NCBI RefSeq assembly: GCF_011634835.1
Contig: NZ_SIRP01000001.1
Location: forward strand, 3,777,748-3,841,747
Length of the DNA: 64,000 nt
DNA from: Isoptericola sp. BMS4
Lineage (GTDB): Bacteria > Actinomycetota > Actinomycetes > Actinomycetales > Cellulomonadaceae
Direction of reading: 5' to 3'
Shown here one piece after another: positions 7,881 through 16,893 of the stretch (its first letter is position 1; every line of letters begins with the position of its first letter). The notes under the pieces are model-generated. The model saw only the letters and a list, made by a program, of their open reading frames with translations. It was not told where the DNA came from and did no database searches. The translations under genes were made by a program, and so were the position numbers.

Positions 7881-9665
7881 GTGACCGATCCCGACGCAGG
7901 CGCGACCGGAGAACCGACCGCCGACGGCGAGCCCCGCGACGGGGCCCGCGCGGCGAGCACCGGCACGCAGGCGGTCGTCGGCAGGCACGCCGCCGACCCG
8001 GAGCCCCCGCCGGACCCGTGGGCGCGTCCCGAGCCGCCGTTCACCTCCCCGGGGGACGAGCCCGCCGACGAGCCCTCGACGGAGCACCGGCTGACCCGCC
8101 GGCTGCTGGGCCGGCGGCGCCTGCAGCTCGACCTGCGCCGCCGCGACCGGTTCTGGGGCTGGTTCGGCACCCTGGCGGTGACGCTGCTGGCGGCCGTGGC
8201 GCGGCTGTGGCAGCTCGGCCGGCCGCACGCGCTCGTGTTCGACGAGACGTACTACGTCAAGGACGCGTTCACCCTCGGGGAGCTGGGGTACGAGGCGCAG
8301 TGGCCGGACGAGCCGAACGCCGCGTTCGAGGCGGGTGACGTGCACACGTTCCTCGACCAGGCCGCGTACGTCGTGCACCCGCCGGTCGGCAAGTGGATGA
8401 TCTGGCTCGGCATGGAGGCCGGGGGCGGCGCCACCAGCGCCTTCGCGTGGCGGCTCGCCAGCGCGGTCGTGGGGGTCCTCGCCGTGTTCCTGCTGGTGCG
8501 GATCGCCCGGCGACTGTTCTCGTCGTCGCTGGCGGGCGTCGTGGCAGGCCTGCTGCTGGCGGTCGACGGCGAGGCGATCGTGCACTCGCGCACCGCGCTG
8601 CTGGACCAGTTCGTCATGCTGTGGGTGCTCGTCGCGTTCGGCTGCCTCGTCGTCGACAGGGAACGGGCACGACGGCGGCTCGCGGCGCGGGTGGCCGCGA
8701 TCGTGGACGCCGGCGGCTCCGTCGCCCGGTACGGGCCGCGACTCGGCTTCCGCGGGTGGCGCCTCGCGGCCGGGGTGAGCCTCGGCCTGGCGTGCGGGAC
8801 CAAGTGGTCGGGGCTGTGGTTCGTCGCGGTGCTCGGCCTCCTCACCGTGCTGTGGGACCTGACCGCGCGGCGGGCGGTGGGCGTGGGCCGGTGGTGGGAG
8901 GACGGGCTGGTGGTGGACGCCGTGCCCGCCTTCCTCTCGATCGTCCCGACCGCCCTGGTGGTCTACGTGGCGTCGTGGTGGTCGTGGTTCGCCACCCAGG
9001 GGGCGTACCTGCGCGACTGGGCGGCCGCGCACCCCGGCGAAGGGCCCGGCTGGCTGCCCGGCCCCCTGCGCAGCCTGCTCGAGTACCACCGGCAGATGTG
9101 GGACTTCCACACCGGGCTGTCGTCGGACCACCCGTACGCCTCGCACCCGCTGGGCTGGATCGTGCAGTGGCGCCCCACCTCGTTCTTCTGGGAGAAGAAC
9201 GAGCCCGGGACGGCGGGCTGCCCGGCGGACGCGGCGGAGGCCTGCGTGCGCGCGGTGACGTCGCTCGGCAACCCGCTGCTGTGGCTGCTGGCCGCGCTGG
9301 CGATCGTCGTGACGGTGTGGCTCGGGGTCCGGCTGCGCGACTGGCGGGCCATCGCGGTGCTCAGCGGCACCGTGGCCGGCTGGCTGCCGTGGTTCGCCTA
9401 CGCGCCGCCGTTCGGCGAGCGGACCATCTTCACCTTCTACTCGATCGTGTTCACGCCCTGGGTGGTGCTCACCCTCGTGTACCCCATGGTCGTGGCGCTG
9501 GAGCGCACGGAGGGCCGGCCGGGACGACGGCGCGTGGTCGCGGTGATCGCCGTCGTCCTGGCGCTGGTCGTCGCCGTCTCGGCGGTGTTCTACCCGGTGT
9601 GGACGGCGACCGAGGTGCCGTACGGGTACTGGCAGCGGCTGATGCTGCTGCCGTCCTGGGTCTGA
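7881..9665 (+). CDS. pmt: dolichyl/polyprenyl-phosphate-mannose--protein mannosyltransferase
   Basis: A GT39 integral-membrane O-mannosyltransferase of 594 residues that transfers mannose from polyprenyl-phosphomannose to Sec-exported proteins. A polar, Pro-rich cytosolic N-terminus of about 90 residues precedes the first helix. The luminal loop 1 has the catalytic acidic motif FDETYYVKDAF, followed by VHPPVGKW. Later helices contain the family segments GLACGTKWSGLW, YHRQMWDFH, SHPLGWIVQWRP and GNPLLWLLA. Roughly ten membrane helices are seen. The start was chosen from the leaderless -10 spacing. The gene ends in a long hairpin shared with the converging GH20 gene. Confidence 0.95.
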   Translation: MTDPDAGATGEPTADGEPRDGARAASTGTQAVVGRHAADPEPPPDPWARPEPPFTSPGDEPADEPSTEHRLTRRLLGRRRLQLDLRRRDRFWGWFGTLAVTLLAAVARLWQLGRPHALVFDETYYVKDAFTLGELGYEAQWPDEPNAAFEAGDVHTFLDQAAYVVHPPVGKWMIWLGMEAGGGATSAFAWRLASAVVGVLAVFLLVRIARRLFSSSLAGVVAGLLLAVDGEAIVHSRTALLDQFVMLWVLVAFGCLVVDRERARRRLAARVAAIVDAGGSVARYGPRLGFRGWRLAAGVSLGLACGTKWSGLWFVAVLGLLTVLWDLTARRAVGVGRWWEDGLVVDAVPAFLSIVPTALVVYVASWWSWFATQGAYLRDWAAAHPGEGPGWLPGPLRSLLEYHRQMWDFHTGLSSDHPYASHPLGWIVQWRPTSFFWEKNEPGTAGCPADAAEACVRAVTSLGNPLLWLLAALAIVVTVWLGVRLRDWRAIAVLSGTVAGWLPWFAYAPPFGERTIFTFYSIVFTPWVVLTLVYPMVVALERTEGRPGRRRVVAVIAVVLALVVAVSAVFYPVWTATEVPYGYWQRLMLLPSWV

Positions 9666-9674
9666 CCCCAGCGT

Positions 9675-9734
9675 GTTGTGGGCGTGAGTTTGGCGCTATT
9701 CCTCGGAAGATAGCGCCAAACTCACGCCCACAAC
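9675..9734. terminator. long inverted repeat (family A), bidirectional terminator between convergent genes
   Basis: Two perfectly complementary 24-nt arms (left arm starts GTTGTGGGCGTGAGTT) enclose a loop of about 12 nt. There is no T-tract. It lies between the pmt and GH20 stop codons. The arm sequence recurs nearly unchanged at 43288-43347. Confidence 0.75.
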
Positions 9735-9737
9735 GTC

Positions 9738-11180
9738 TCAGTTGTGCCAGTCGACCTGGGGCGTGGGGTGGAACGCCCGGCCGGCGGCGGTCCAGGCGGG
9801 GGCCTGCGCGGCCGTCCGGGTGCGGAACGACTCCCAGTCCTTGCCGTCCGGTGCCGTCCACGCCACCTCGGCGACGGCGCCCAGGCGGGGCAGCAGCATG
9901 GAGAACAGCTCGTCGCGGGTGGTGAGGGTCTCGGTCCAGATCGCGGCGCTCACGCCCTCGACGGCGTCCGCGGGCAGCCCGGCGATCACCGCCGTCGGCT
10001 CCCAGTCGTAGGCGTCGCGCAGCTCCACGTGACCCGCCCAGTCCAGGCCGAGCGGGTGCTCCGGCGTGTACTTCATGTCCAGGTAGGCGTGGTTGCCGGG
10101 CGACATGACGAAGCGCGCGCCGGCGCGGGCGGCGGCGACGAAGCGGTCGACGTCCTCGCCCTTCGGGTCCCAGTACTGCAGCAGGGTGCCGGGCTCGACG
10201 GGGCCGCGGGCGCCCTCCTGCCAGAAGATCGGCGTCTTGCCGTGCTCGCGGACGATCCGCGCGGCGAGCTCGACGAACCGCGCGAACTCCTCGACCTCCA
10301 TGGTGTGCACCTCGTCGCCGCCGACGTGCACCCACGCGCCGTCGGTCATGCGGGCGACGTCGCCGATGACGTCGCGCAGGAACGGCTCGGTGGCGGGGTT
10401 GTCGAACCAGAGCCGGGAGAACCCGACGTCGATGCCGTCGTAGGCGTCGGTGGGCAGGCCGTCGGCGTTCAGCCCGCCGTAGACGTGCGTCGCGGCGTTG
10501 ACGTGTCCGGGCATGTCGAACTCGGGCACGATCGTCACGAAGCGGGCGGCGGCGTACTCCTGCAGCGCGCGGTAGTCGTCCACCGTGAGGAAGCCGGCCG
10601 TGCCGCCGCCCACCTGGTTGTCGGACGCCTTCTCCAGCTCGGGGCGCGACGGGATCTCGAGGCGCCAGCCCTGGTCGTCGGTGAGGTGCAGGTGCAGCAC
10701 GCGCAGCTTGAGCGAGGCCACGAGGTCCACCACGGCGCGGATGTCCTCGGGGCCGAACCAGTGCCGCACCACGTCGAACGACAGGCCCCGCCACCGGTAG
10801 CGCGGCGCGTCGCGCACGACGACGCCGGGCAGCGCGCCGTCGTCGTCGCGGGCGGCGGCGAGCTGGGCCAGGGTGCGCACGGCGTGCGCGAGCCCGACCC
10901 GCTCGGGGGCGGTCGCGGTGATCCCGTCGCCGGCCACCCGCAGCGTGTACCGCTCGGGGTCGTCCGAGCCGACGGGGCCGGCGTCCTCGCCGAGCGCGAG
11001 CGTGAGGTCGACGACGCCCGGGGCGGTGGCGTCGGCGAGCGGCAGGCCGGCGGCGGACAGCGCCTCCGCGGCCAGGTCCGCCAGGGCGTCGTCGGGGGCG
11101 AGGACGCGGAGGCCGGGCACGGGGACGGCCGGCGCGTCGGTCCCCTCGACGTCGGTGGGCCAGGGGATCAGCGGAAGCAA
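9738..11180 (-). CDS. beta-N-acetylhexosaminidase (GH20)
   Basis: A 480-residue glycoside hydrolase acting on terminal GlcNAc/GalNAc residues, for example of chitin oligomers. An N-terminal GH20b domain precedes the TIM barrel. Landmarks: YRWRGLSFDVVRHWF, LHLHLTDDQGWR, VPEFDMPGH and the catalytic Asp-Glu pair in WVHVGGDEVH, then IFWQEG and WTETL. No signal peptide is seen, so it is probably cytosolic and takes imported oligosaccharides. The start is TTG, supported by GGAGA 9 nt upstream. A LacI-type palindrome lies about 40 nt upstream, so catabolic control is likely. Confidence 0.93.
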   Translation of the reverse strand: MLPLIPWPTDVEGTDAPAVPVPGLRVLAPDDALADLAAEALSAAGLPLADATAPGVVDLTLALGEDAGPVGSDDPERYTLRVAGDGITATAPERVGLAHAVRTLAQLAAARDDDGALPGVVVRDAPRYRWRGLSFDVVRHWFGPEDIRAVVDLVASLKLRVLHLHLTDDQGWRLEIPSRPELEKASDNQVGGGTAGFLTVDDYRALQEYAAARFVTIVPEFDMPGHVNAATHVYGGLNADGLPTDAYDGIDVGFSRLWFDNPATEPFLRDVIGDVARMTDGAWVHVGGDEVHTMEVEEFARFVELAARIVREHGKTPIFWQEGARGPVEPGTLLQYWDPKGEDVDRFVAAARAGARFVMSPGNHAYLDMKYTPEHPLGLDWAGHVELRDAYDWEPTAVIAGLPADAVEGVSAAIWTETLTTRDELFSMLLPRLGAVAEVAWTAPDGKDWESFRTRTAAQAPAWTAAGRAFHPTPQVDWHN

Positions 11181-11215
11181 CGGGATCAGTCTCCAGACGG
11201 CTCGTCCTTGGGCGT

Positions 11216-11229
11216 AGGCAAAACGTTAA
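11216..11229 (-). promoter_or_regulatory. LacI-family-type operator upstream of GH20 gene
   Basis: AAAACGTTAA, with a central AACGTT palindrome, is an AT-rich island in a GC-rich intergenic region just upstream of the hexosaminidase gene. The form (A/T-flanked CG centre) is typical of LacI/GalR sites. No regulator gene is adjacent. Confidence 0.5.
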
Positions 11230-11269
11230 TGATCCTGCCGAATCCCGTCAACGGGCCGGGCGACCGCCG

Positions 11270-12937
11270 TCAGGAGGCCGCGACCAGCACCGGCGCCGGG
11301 TCCTCGGGGACCGTCTCGCCGGCCCCCGGGTACGGGGCGGCCAGCCCGGACCACCCGAGGTGCACGCCGTCGGGCACGTCCGCGCTCACGTGGTCCCACA
11401 CCCACTCCCCGGTGGTCGCTCCCCCGGTCCGGTCCGCGGCCAGCACGACCTCCACCTGCGGCACCGGGCGCAGCTCCTCACGCTCCGACACCGACTCGGG
11501 CCGCGTCTGGTGGACGACGAGCATCGCCGGGGGCAGCCCCTCGCCCGCGACGAGGGCGGCGAGGTGGTCGACGACGCCCTGCAGCTCGGCGGCGCTCATC
11601 TCGTGCGACGTGGTGGCCACGCCGTCGCCCAGCCGCTGCTCGGGGTGCACGGCGAGGCCGACCCCGGGCCGCTGCAGCAGCGGGTCCAGGGCCGCCACCT
11701 GCTCGACCAGCGGCTCGGGCCCCGCGACCGGCAGGTCGAGCAGCACGTAGGCACCGGCGTCCTGCGCGGCGGCGACGAGGGGGCGCACGGCGTCCACGTC
11801 GTCGTCGCTCACGCCCGCGCCCGTACCGGTGCCCACGGTGACCTCGAGGGCGGGGACGACGGGTCCGCCCTCCCCGCCGGCGTCGTCGTCCTCGTACGCG
11901 GCGGCGGCGGTGCGCGCCTGCTCGACGGCGGCCTGCGGGTCGTCCCATCGGTCCGCCGCCGTCGTCACGTACCGCCCCGGCAGCAGGTGCTGGGTCCCGG
12001 TGGGCAGCAGGGCGGCACGCTCCGCGGCGGCCACCCGCCAGGCGAACTCCTCGGGCGTGCCGAAGGTGGGCCCGAGGCCCACGACGGCGAGCGCCTGTGC
12101 CTCGTCGAGCGTCCGCACGGCGGCGGGGGCACCGAGGTCGCCGTCCGGGACCTCGACGGCGACGGCGCCCGCGGCGCGCAGCGACGCGATCGCCGCCGTC
12201 TGCCCGGGTCGGGGGTCGACGACGGCGAGCACCTCGCGCAGCAGGCCGGCATCGGCCGTCGCGTCCTCGCGACCGTCCCCGGTCGGCACCGGCGTCCCCG
12301 CCTCCTCGAGGTCGGCGGCCAGGTCGTCCAGGTCCCTGGGGTCCAGCGCCGGGTACCCGTGCTCGCCCTCGACCGTCTCCGGCTCCACGCTCACCACCTG
12401 GACGCCTGCCGCCTCCGCGGCCTGCAGCGCGGCGCCCTCGTCGCTCGTCTCGCCCTGCCCGGACCCAGGGGCCGCACCGTCGTCCGCGCTGCCGTCCGCA
12501 CCGTCGCCGGCCGGGGCGTCGGTGCCCTCGACGACGACCGCGGAACGCACGCCGAGCCGCTCCAGCTCGTCGCCGAGGCCGCCGTCGGCCACGCCGCCGC
12601 GGGCGAGGAGGGCGGGGGCTCTCGCGGCCACCGCGACCGCGGCCAGCCCGGGCCAGGAGCTCTCGTCGGCGGCGTCGGCCAGGACGACCGTCTCGGCCCG
12701 CTCGTAGACGGTCTGGCTCACCGTCAGCGCGAGCTCGGCGGGGTCCGTGGAGTCGAGCAGGACCGTGTGCTCCTCGAGCTCGTGCACCGAGATCGCCGGC
12801 GCCGACGCCGGGTCGTCCTGCACGTCGGGGGCCGGCGGGGACCCGCATCCGGCGAGCGCCGCGACACCGCTCGAGACCAGGAGGACAGGCAGGACGAATC
12901 GGACGTTCCGAAGGGGCACGTCCACATCTTCGCGCAT
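11270..12937 (-). CDS. putative lipoprotein with cell-wall-binding-repeat-2-like N-terminal half, function unknown
   Basis: About 555 residues. The signal [18 protein letters not shown] ends in a lipobox, so it should be lipid-anchored outside the membrane. The N-terminal half ([33 protein letters not shown]) resembles the repeat of CWB2 proteins, which bind cell-wall polymers. The rest ([55 protein letters not shown]) has the look of a TIM-barrel-like fold I cannot name. Low-complexity acidic stretches interrupt the middle. Start choice is open between ATG 12937 and GTG 12919. It lies between GH20 and VanZ genes, all leftward. Confidence 0.7.
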   Translation of the reverse strand: MREDVDVPLRNVRFVLPVLLVSSGVAALAGCGSPPAPDVQDDPASAPAISVHELEEHTVLLDSTDPAELALTVSQTVYERAETVVLADAADESSWPGLAAVAVAARAPALLARGGVADGGLGDELERLGVRSAVVVEGTDAPAGDGADGSADDGAAPGSGQGETSDEGAALQAAEAAGVQVVSVEPETVEGEHGYPALDPRDLDDLAADLEEAGTPVPTGDGREDATADAGLLREVLAVVDPRPGQTAAIASLRAAGAVAVEVPDGDLGAPAAVRTLDEAQALAVVGLGPTFGTPEEFAWRVAAAERAALLPTGTQHLLPGRYVTTAADRWDDPQAAVEQARTAAAAYEDDDAGGEGGPVVPALEVTVGTGTGAGVSDDDVDAVRPLVAAAQDAGAYVLLDLPVAGPEPLVEQVAALDPLLQRPGVGLAVHPEQRLGDGVATTSHEMSAAELQGVVDHLAALVAGEGLPPAMLVVHQTRPESVSEREELRPVPQVEVVLAADRTGGATTGEWVWDHVSADVPDGVHLGWSGLAAPYPGAGETVPEDPAPVLVAAS

Positions 12938-12994
12938 GGACCGCCCCGCGGTCGACACCCGTCCGTGCGCCGTCGTCGTCCCCGCCGCCGGGCC

Positions 12995-13516
12995 TCACCG
13001 GGCGAGGTCGCGGCCCGGCCCCCGACGCCCCACCACGAGCGCCACGCCGGCGGCCACGAGGGCTCCGGCCACGACGCCCACCGTGTTGGTGAGCCAGTCG
13101 TCGGTGTCGCAGGCGCGCCCGAGGACGGGCAGCACCGCCTGCAGCGCCTCGACCCCGGCCGACAGGGCCGTGCCCGCCAGGGCGGCCAGGGCCGGGCGGC
13201 GGCTCGCGAGGGCGGCGAAGTAGGCCGGCACGAAGAACAGCGCCATGTTGGCCAGGTCGATCGGATGGAGCGTGGGGACCGAGAACTGCACGGTGCAGCC
13301 GACGGGGCCCGGCGCCTCGCCGAGGGACTTGAGGTCCGGGACGAGGGTGAGGGCGAGCACGGGGAGCACCCACACCGCCGTCAGCACCCACAGCGCGCGG
13401 CGCCCGCGCCGTGGGCGGCGGGCCAGCACGGCGCCGAGGACGACGCAGACCAGGACCAGCAGGGACAGCGCCAGCTCCGCGACGGTGCGGTGGAAGACGA
13501 GGACGTCGTAGATCAC
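12995..13516 (-). CDS. VanZ-like membrane protein
   Basis: A 173-residue protein with about five hydrophobic helices. The VanZ-family hallmarks are HPIDLANMALFFVPAYFAA, SAGVEALQAVLPVLGRACDT and DDWLTNTVGVVAGALV; the Glu of the VEALQ helix and the D-x-x-x-N-T motif are conserved in this family. VanZ confers low-level teicoplanin resistance in enterococci, but most actinobacterial homologues have no proven function. The start codon is GTG; TAGGAT lies 9 nt before it. Confidence 0.88.
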   Translation of the reverse strand: MIYDVLVFHRTVAELALSLLVLVCVVLGAVLARRPRRGRRALWVLTAVWVLPVLALTLVPDLKSLGEAPGPVGCTVQFSVPTLHPIDLANMALFFVPAYFAALASRRPALAALAGTALSAGVEALQAVLPVLGRACDTDDWLTNTVGVVAGALVAAGVALVVGRRGPGRDLAR

Positions 13517-13556
13517 GACGACGGGATCCTAGCGCCGGTCGCGCCGACGGCGGGTC

Positions 13557-13587
13557 TTGACGCCATCACCCATGTCCCAACTATTGT
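13557..13587 (+). promoter_or_regulatory. leaderless promoter of Mn/Zn ABC importer operon
   Basis: TTGACG (13557-13562) and TATTGT (13582-13587) are separated by 19 nt, and the -10 is 7 nt before the ATG. The AT-rich stretch CTATTGTTTTCAGTATGCC is unusual here and may also hold a metal-repressor site (GTTTTC...CGAAAC half-sites), which I could not assign to DtxR/MntR or Zur. Confidence 0.5.
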
Positions 13588-13594
13588 TTTCAGT

Positions 13595-14524
13595 ATGCCG
13601 AAACCTCGTCGTGCGCTCGCCTCGCTCCTGCTCGTCGCCCTGGCCGCGGTGCCGGCGGCGTGCGCGGTCCCCGGCGCCGCGGGCTCGCGGACCGGGGACG
13701 ACCGTCCGGTGGTGCTGACCACGTTCACGGTGCTCGCGGACATCGCGGAGAACGTCGCGGGCGAGCACCTGCGGGTGGAGTCGATCACCAAGGTCGGCGC
13801 GGAGATCCACGGGTACGAGCCCACCCCGGGCGACGTGCGCAAGGCCGCCGAGGCGGACCTGATCCTCGACAACGGCCTCAACCTCGAGGCATGGTTCGCG
13901 CAGTTCGTCGAGAGCGCCGACGCCCGGCACGTCGTGGTCTCCGAGGGCGTCGAGCCGATCGACATCACCGCGGACGCGTACGCAGGCACGCCCAACCCGC
14001 ACGCGTGGATGAGCCCGCTGAACGTGCAGCGCTACGTGGACACCATGGCCGAGGCGTTCGCCGACCTGGACCCCGAGCACGCCGACGAGTTCGCGGCCAA
14101 CGCGACGGCGTACCGGGCCGAGCTGCAGCAGGTGCAGGACGAGCTCGTCGACGAGCTCGCGGCGCTGCCGGAGAACCAGCGCGCCCTCGTCACGTGCGAG
14201 GGCGCGTTCTCCTACCTGGCGCGCGACGCCGGGCTCACCGAGCGGTACATCTGGCCGGTCAACGCCGAGCAGCAGGCCACGCCGCGGCAGATCACGTCCG
14301 CCATCGAGTTCGTCGAGGCGAACGACGTCCCGGCCGTGTTCTGCGAGTCGACCGTCTCGGACCGGCCCATGCGGCAGGTCGTCGAGGCGACCGGCGCCCG
14401 CTTCGGCGGCGTCCTGTACGTCGATTCCCTGTCCGAGGCCGACGGGCCGGTGCCGACGTACCTCGACCTGATCCGCCACGACGCCCGCACGATCGTCGAC
14501 GGCCTCACCGGGCAGGGGTCGTGA
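13595..14524 (+). CDS. metal ABC transporter substrate-binding lipoprotein (Mn/Zn, cluster A-I)
   Basis: A 309-residue lipoprotein (lipobox near VPAACAV) of the ZnuA/PsaA/MntA family that captures Mn2+ or Zn2+ outside the membrane. The four expected metal ligands are visible: His in VGAEIHGYEPTPGD, His in NPHAWMSP, Glu in VTCEGAFSYLARD and Asp in LYVDSLS. A Glu/Asp-containing site without a His-rich loop favours Mn over Zn (inference). It overlaps the ATPase gene by 4 bases (GTGA). Confidence 0.93.
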   Translation: MPKPRRALASLLLVALAAVPAACAVPGAAGSRTGDDRPVVLTTFTVLADIAENVAGEHLRVESITKVGAEIHGYEPTPGDVRKAAEADLILDNGLNLEAWFAQFVESADARHVVVSEGVEPIDITADAYAGTPNPHAWMSPLNVQRYVDTMAEAFADLDPEHADEFAANATAYRAELQQVQDELVDELAALPENQRALVTCEGAFSYLARDAGLTERYIWPVNAEQQATPRQITSAIEFVEANDVPAVFCESTVSDRPMRQVVEATGARFGGVLYVDSLSEADGPVPTYLDLIRHDARTIVDGLTGQGS

Positions 14525-15261
14525 GCGCGGCGATCGCCGTCGACGACCTGACGGTACGGTACGGCGAGGTCGTGGCCCTCGAGGAGGTGCGGCTGCGCGT
14601 GGAGCCCGGACGCGTGTGCGGGCTCGTCGGGATGAACGGGTCGGGCAAGTCGACCCTGTTCAAGGCCCTCACCGGCATGGTGCGGCCCGAGCGGGGCACG
14701 GTGCGCGTCGCGGGCCTGGACCCGGCGCGGGCCCGACGTCGCGCCCTGCTCGGGTACGTCCCGCAGTCGGAGGCCGTGGACTGGCAGTTCCCCGTGAGCG
14801 TCCGGGACGTCGTGACGATGGGCCGCTACGCGGGCATGGGCCCCACCCGCAGGCCGAGGGCGGCCGACCGTGCCGCCGTCGACGACGCCCTGGACCGCGT
14901 CGAGCTCACGGAGCTCGCCGGCCGCCAGATCGGGCAGCTCTCCGGCGGCCAGCGCAAGCGCGCGTTCGTCGCGCGCGGCATCGCCCAGGGGGCGCGGGTC
15001 CTGCTGCTCGACGAGCCCTTCGCCGGCGTGGACAAGCGGTCCGAGGCCACGATCGTGCGGCTGCTGCGCGGGCTCGCCGACGACGGGTGCACCGTGCTGG
15101 TCTCCTCCCACGACCTGCACGCCCTGCCGCGCCTCGCCGACGAGGCCGTCCTGCTGCGGCGGCGTGTGCTGTTCCACGGGCCGGTCGGGCGCGCCCTCGA
15201 GCCCTCCCACCTCGCCCGGGCGTTCGGGCTCGACGTGCTGGACCGGGAGGCCGCCGGATGA
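14521..15261 (+). CDS. metal ABC transporter ATP-binding protein
   Basis: A 246-residue cytosolic ATPase energising the Mn/Zn importer. Walker A is GMNGSGKST (37-45), the Q-loop is YVPQSEAVDWQFP, the signature is LSGGQRKRAF, Walker B is VLLLDEPFAGVD and the H-loop is SSHDLHAL. The sequence AVDWQFPVSVRDVV is typical of the MntB/SitB group. GTG start overlaps the upstream stop as GTGA, and its own stop overlaps the permease ATG as ATGA, so the three genes are translationally coupled. Confidence 0.95.
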   Translation: MSAAIAVDDLTVRYGEVVALEEVRLRVEPGRVCGLVGMNGSGKSTLFKALTGMVRPERGTVRVAGLDPARARRRALLGYVPQSEAVDWQFPVSVRDVVTMGRYAGMGPTRRPRAADRAAVDDALDRVELTELAGRQIGQLSGGQRKRAFVARGIAQGARVLLLDEPFAGVDKRSEATIVRLLRGLADDGCTVLVSSHDLHALPRLADEAVLLRRRVLFHGPVGRALEPSHLARAFGLDVLDREAAG

Positions 15262-16139
15262 GCCCGGTCGACCTGCTGCTCGAACCGCTGTCGTACGACT
15301 TCATGGTCCGGGCCCTGATCACCACCACCCTCGCCGCGGTGGTCTGCGGGCTGCTCTCGTGCTGGCTCGTGCTGATCGGCTGGTCGCTCATGGGCGACGC
15401 CGTCTCCCACGCCGTCCTGCCCGGGGTCGTCCTCGCCTACGTGCTCGGCGCGCCGTTCGCCCTCGGGGCCCTCGCCTTCGGGGTGCTCGCCGTCGCGCTC
15501 ATCGGCGCCGTGCGCGACACGAGCCGGCTCAAGGAGGACGCCGCGATCGGGATCGTGTTCACCACGCTGTTCGCGCTCGGCCTCGTGCTGATCTCCGTGA
15601 CGCCCAGCCAGACCGACCTCAACCACATCATCTTCGGCAACGTCCTCGGCGTCTCCACCACCGAGCTGCTGCAGGTCACGGGCCTCGCGGCGGTCGCGAT
15701 GGCCGTCCTGCTGGCCAAGCGCCGCGACCTCGTGCTGTTCGCCTTCGACCCCGTCCACGCGCACGCCATCGGCCTCTCGCCCCGCCGGCTCGGCGCCCTC
15801 CTGCTCGGGCTGCTCGCCCTGACCACGGTCGTCGCGCTGCAGGTGGTGGGCGTGATCCTCGTGGTGGCGATGCTCATCATCCCCGGTGCCACCGCCTTCC
15901 TGCTCACCGACCGGTTCGGGCGCATGCTCGTCGTGGCGCCCGTGGTGGCCGCGGCCGCCTCCGTCACCGGCATCTACCTGTCGTACTGGTTCGACGCCGC
16001 GTCCGGCGGGCTCGTGGTGCTCGTGCAGGGCGCCGTCTTCGCCGTCGTGTACCTCGCGAGCCCGCGCCACGGCCTGCTGGGCCGGCAGCTCACGGCGCGA
16101 CGACGACGCCGGCAGCTCAGCCGCTCAGCCGCCGCCTGA
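15258..16139 (+). CDS. metal ABC transporter permease
   Basis: A 293-residue ABC-3-family membrane protein with about eight to nine helices forming the importer channel. Family segments include CWLVLIGWSLMGDAVSHAVLPGV... (in shortened form LMGDAVSHAVLPG), DTSRLKEDAAIGIVFTTLFALG, LNHIIFGNVLGVS and VALQVVGVILVVAMLIIPGA. Its 3' end overlaps the converging downstream gene by 23 bp. Only one permease is encoded, so the channel is presumably a homodimer. Confidence 0.94.
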   Translation: MSPVDLLLEPLSYDFMVRALITTTLAAVVCGLLSCWLVLIGWSLMGDAVSHAVLPGVVLAYVLGAPFALGALAFGVLAVALIGAVRDTSRLKEDAAIGIVFTTLFALGLVLISVTPSQTDLNHIIFGNVLGVSTTELLQVTGLAAVAMAVLLAKRRDLVLFAFDPVHAHAIGLSPRRLGALLLGLLALTTVVALQVVGVILVVAMLIIPGATAFLLTDRFGRMLVVAPVVAAAASVTGIYLSYWFDAASGGLVVLVQGAVFAVVYLASPRHGLLGRQLTARRRRRQLSRSAAA

Positions 16140-16743
16140 GCTCCGGGACGCCGTCGCCGGAGAGGTCCGCCAGGGGCGCGCGGCGGCCGGCCATCGTCAT
16201 CACCAGCCCGAGCAGCGGGCCGCGGACCTCGGGCCCGCTGCCGTGCCGGAAGGTGGCGTCGTCGGCCGCAAGGCTCAGCCCGCGGACCAGGGACCGGCTG
16301 TTCACCGCGAAGTCGCGGCTCGCGAAGAACCGCGCGACGGCGAGCAGCCCGTCGGGGTCGGGCGTGTGCGCAAGCCCGAGCGGCCGGCGGACGTCCTCGG
16401 CGTGCACCACGAGCTCCCCGAGCCCGGCCGGGCTGTTCGCGAACGGCAGCGCGATCGTGCCCGCGGCGGCGAACCGGTCCAGGGTCTGCTCCGGGGTGGC
16501 GCCGCGGAACGCCTCGAGCCGACGCCGGTTGTGCAGGTCGGTGTCGAACCGGGCGCCGACCATGCTCCGGACCCACCGCCACAGGGTCGACGTGGCGGCC
16601 GCGCCCAGGTGGGCGACGACCTCCTCCACGTCCCACCCGTCGCAGAGCGTCGGACCGCGCCACTGCTCCGGGGCGAGCCCGCGCAGGTCCGCGACCAGCG
16701 CCGCCCGCTCGCGTTCCTGGATGCCTGTCAGCGAGGTCGTCAC
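16117..16743 (-). CDS. maleylpyruvate isomerase/DinB-like family protein (mycothiol-dependent enzyme fold)
   Basis: A 208-residue protein of the TIGR03083-type actinobacterial family. The N-terminal four-helix DinB-like part has RERAALVADLRGL, EQWRGPTLCDGWDVEEVVAHL (WTGxS-like region followed by a conserved V.HL His) and ends in GELVVHAEDVRRPLG, where the second metal-site His normally sits. A C-terminal SCP2-like portion follows. Family members use mycothiol or bind divalent metal; the substrate here is unknown. GTG start is fixed by TACGCT 7 nt upstream. Confidence 0.82.
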   Translation of the reverse strand: MTTSLTGIQERERAALVADLRGLAPEQWRGPTLCDGWDVEEVVAHLGAAATSTLWRWVRSMVGARFDTDLHNRRRLEAFRGATPEQTLDRFAAAGTIALPFANSPAGLGELVVHAEDVRRPLGLAHTPDPDGLLAVARFFASRDFAVNSRSLVRGLSLAADDATFRHGSGPEVRGPLLGLVMTMAGRRAPLADLSGDGVPELRRRLSG

Positions 16744-16750
16744 GACCGCG

Positions 16751-16756
16751 AGCGTA
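16751..16756 (-). promoter_or_regulatory. -10 box of leaderless promoter
   Basis: TACGCT on the minus strand, 7 nt before GTG 16743. Confidence 0.5.
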
Positions 16757-16849
16757 GCCCGCCGACGGCGCGGGAGGACGACGGGTCGCCCGCCGTCGGG
16801 CGGTCCGCCCCGTGCTCGTCTCCGTGCCACGACTCCCGGACGGCCCATG

Positions 16850-16873
16850 AAAACAAATGCGATAGTCTGTTTT
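16850..16873. promoter_or_regulatory. operator of TetR/monooxygenase operon
   Basis: AAAACA (16850-16855) and TGTTTT (16868-16873) form an inverted repeat with a 12-nt spacer, an A/T-rich island in GC-rich DNA. GATAGT inside the spacer could be the -10. The position 20 nt before the TetR start suggests autorepression. Confidence 0.55.
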
Positions 16874-16893
16874 TAGCGGCGAGAGGAGACACG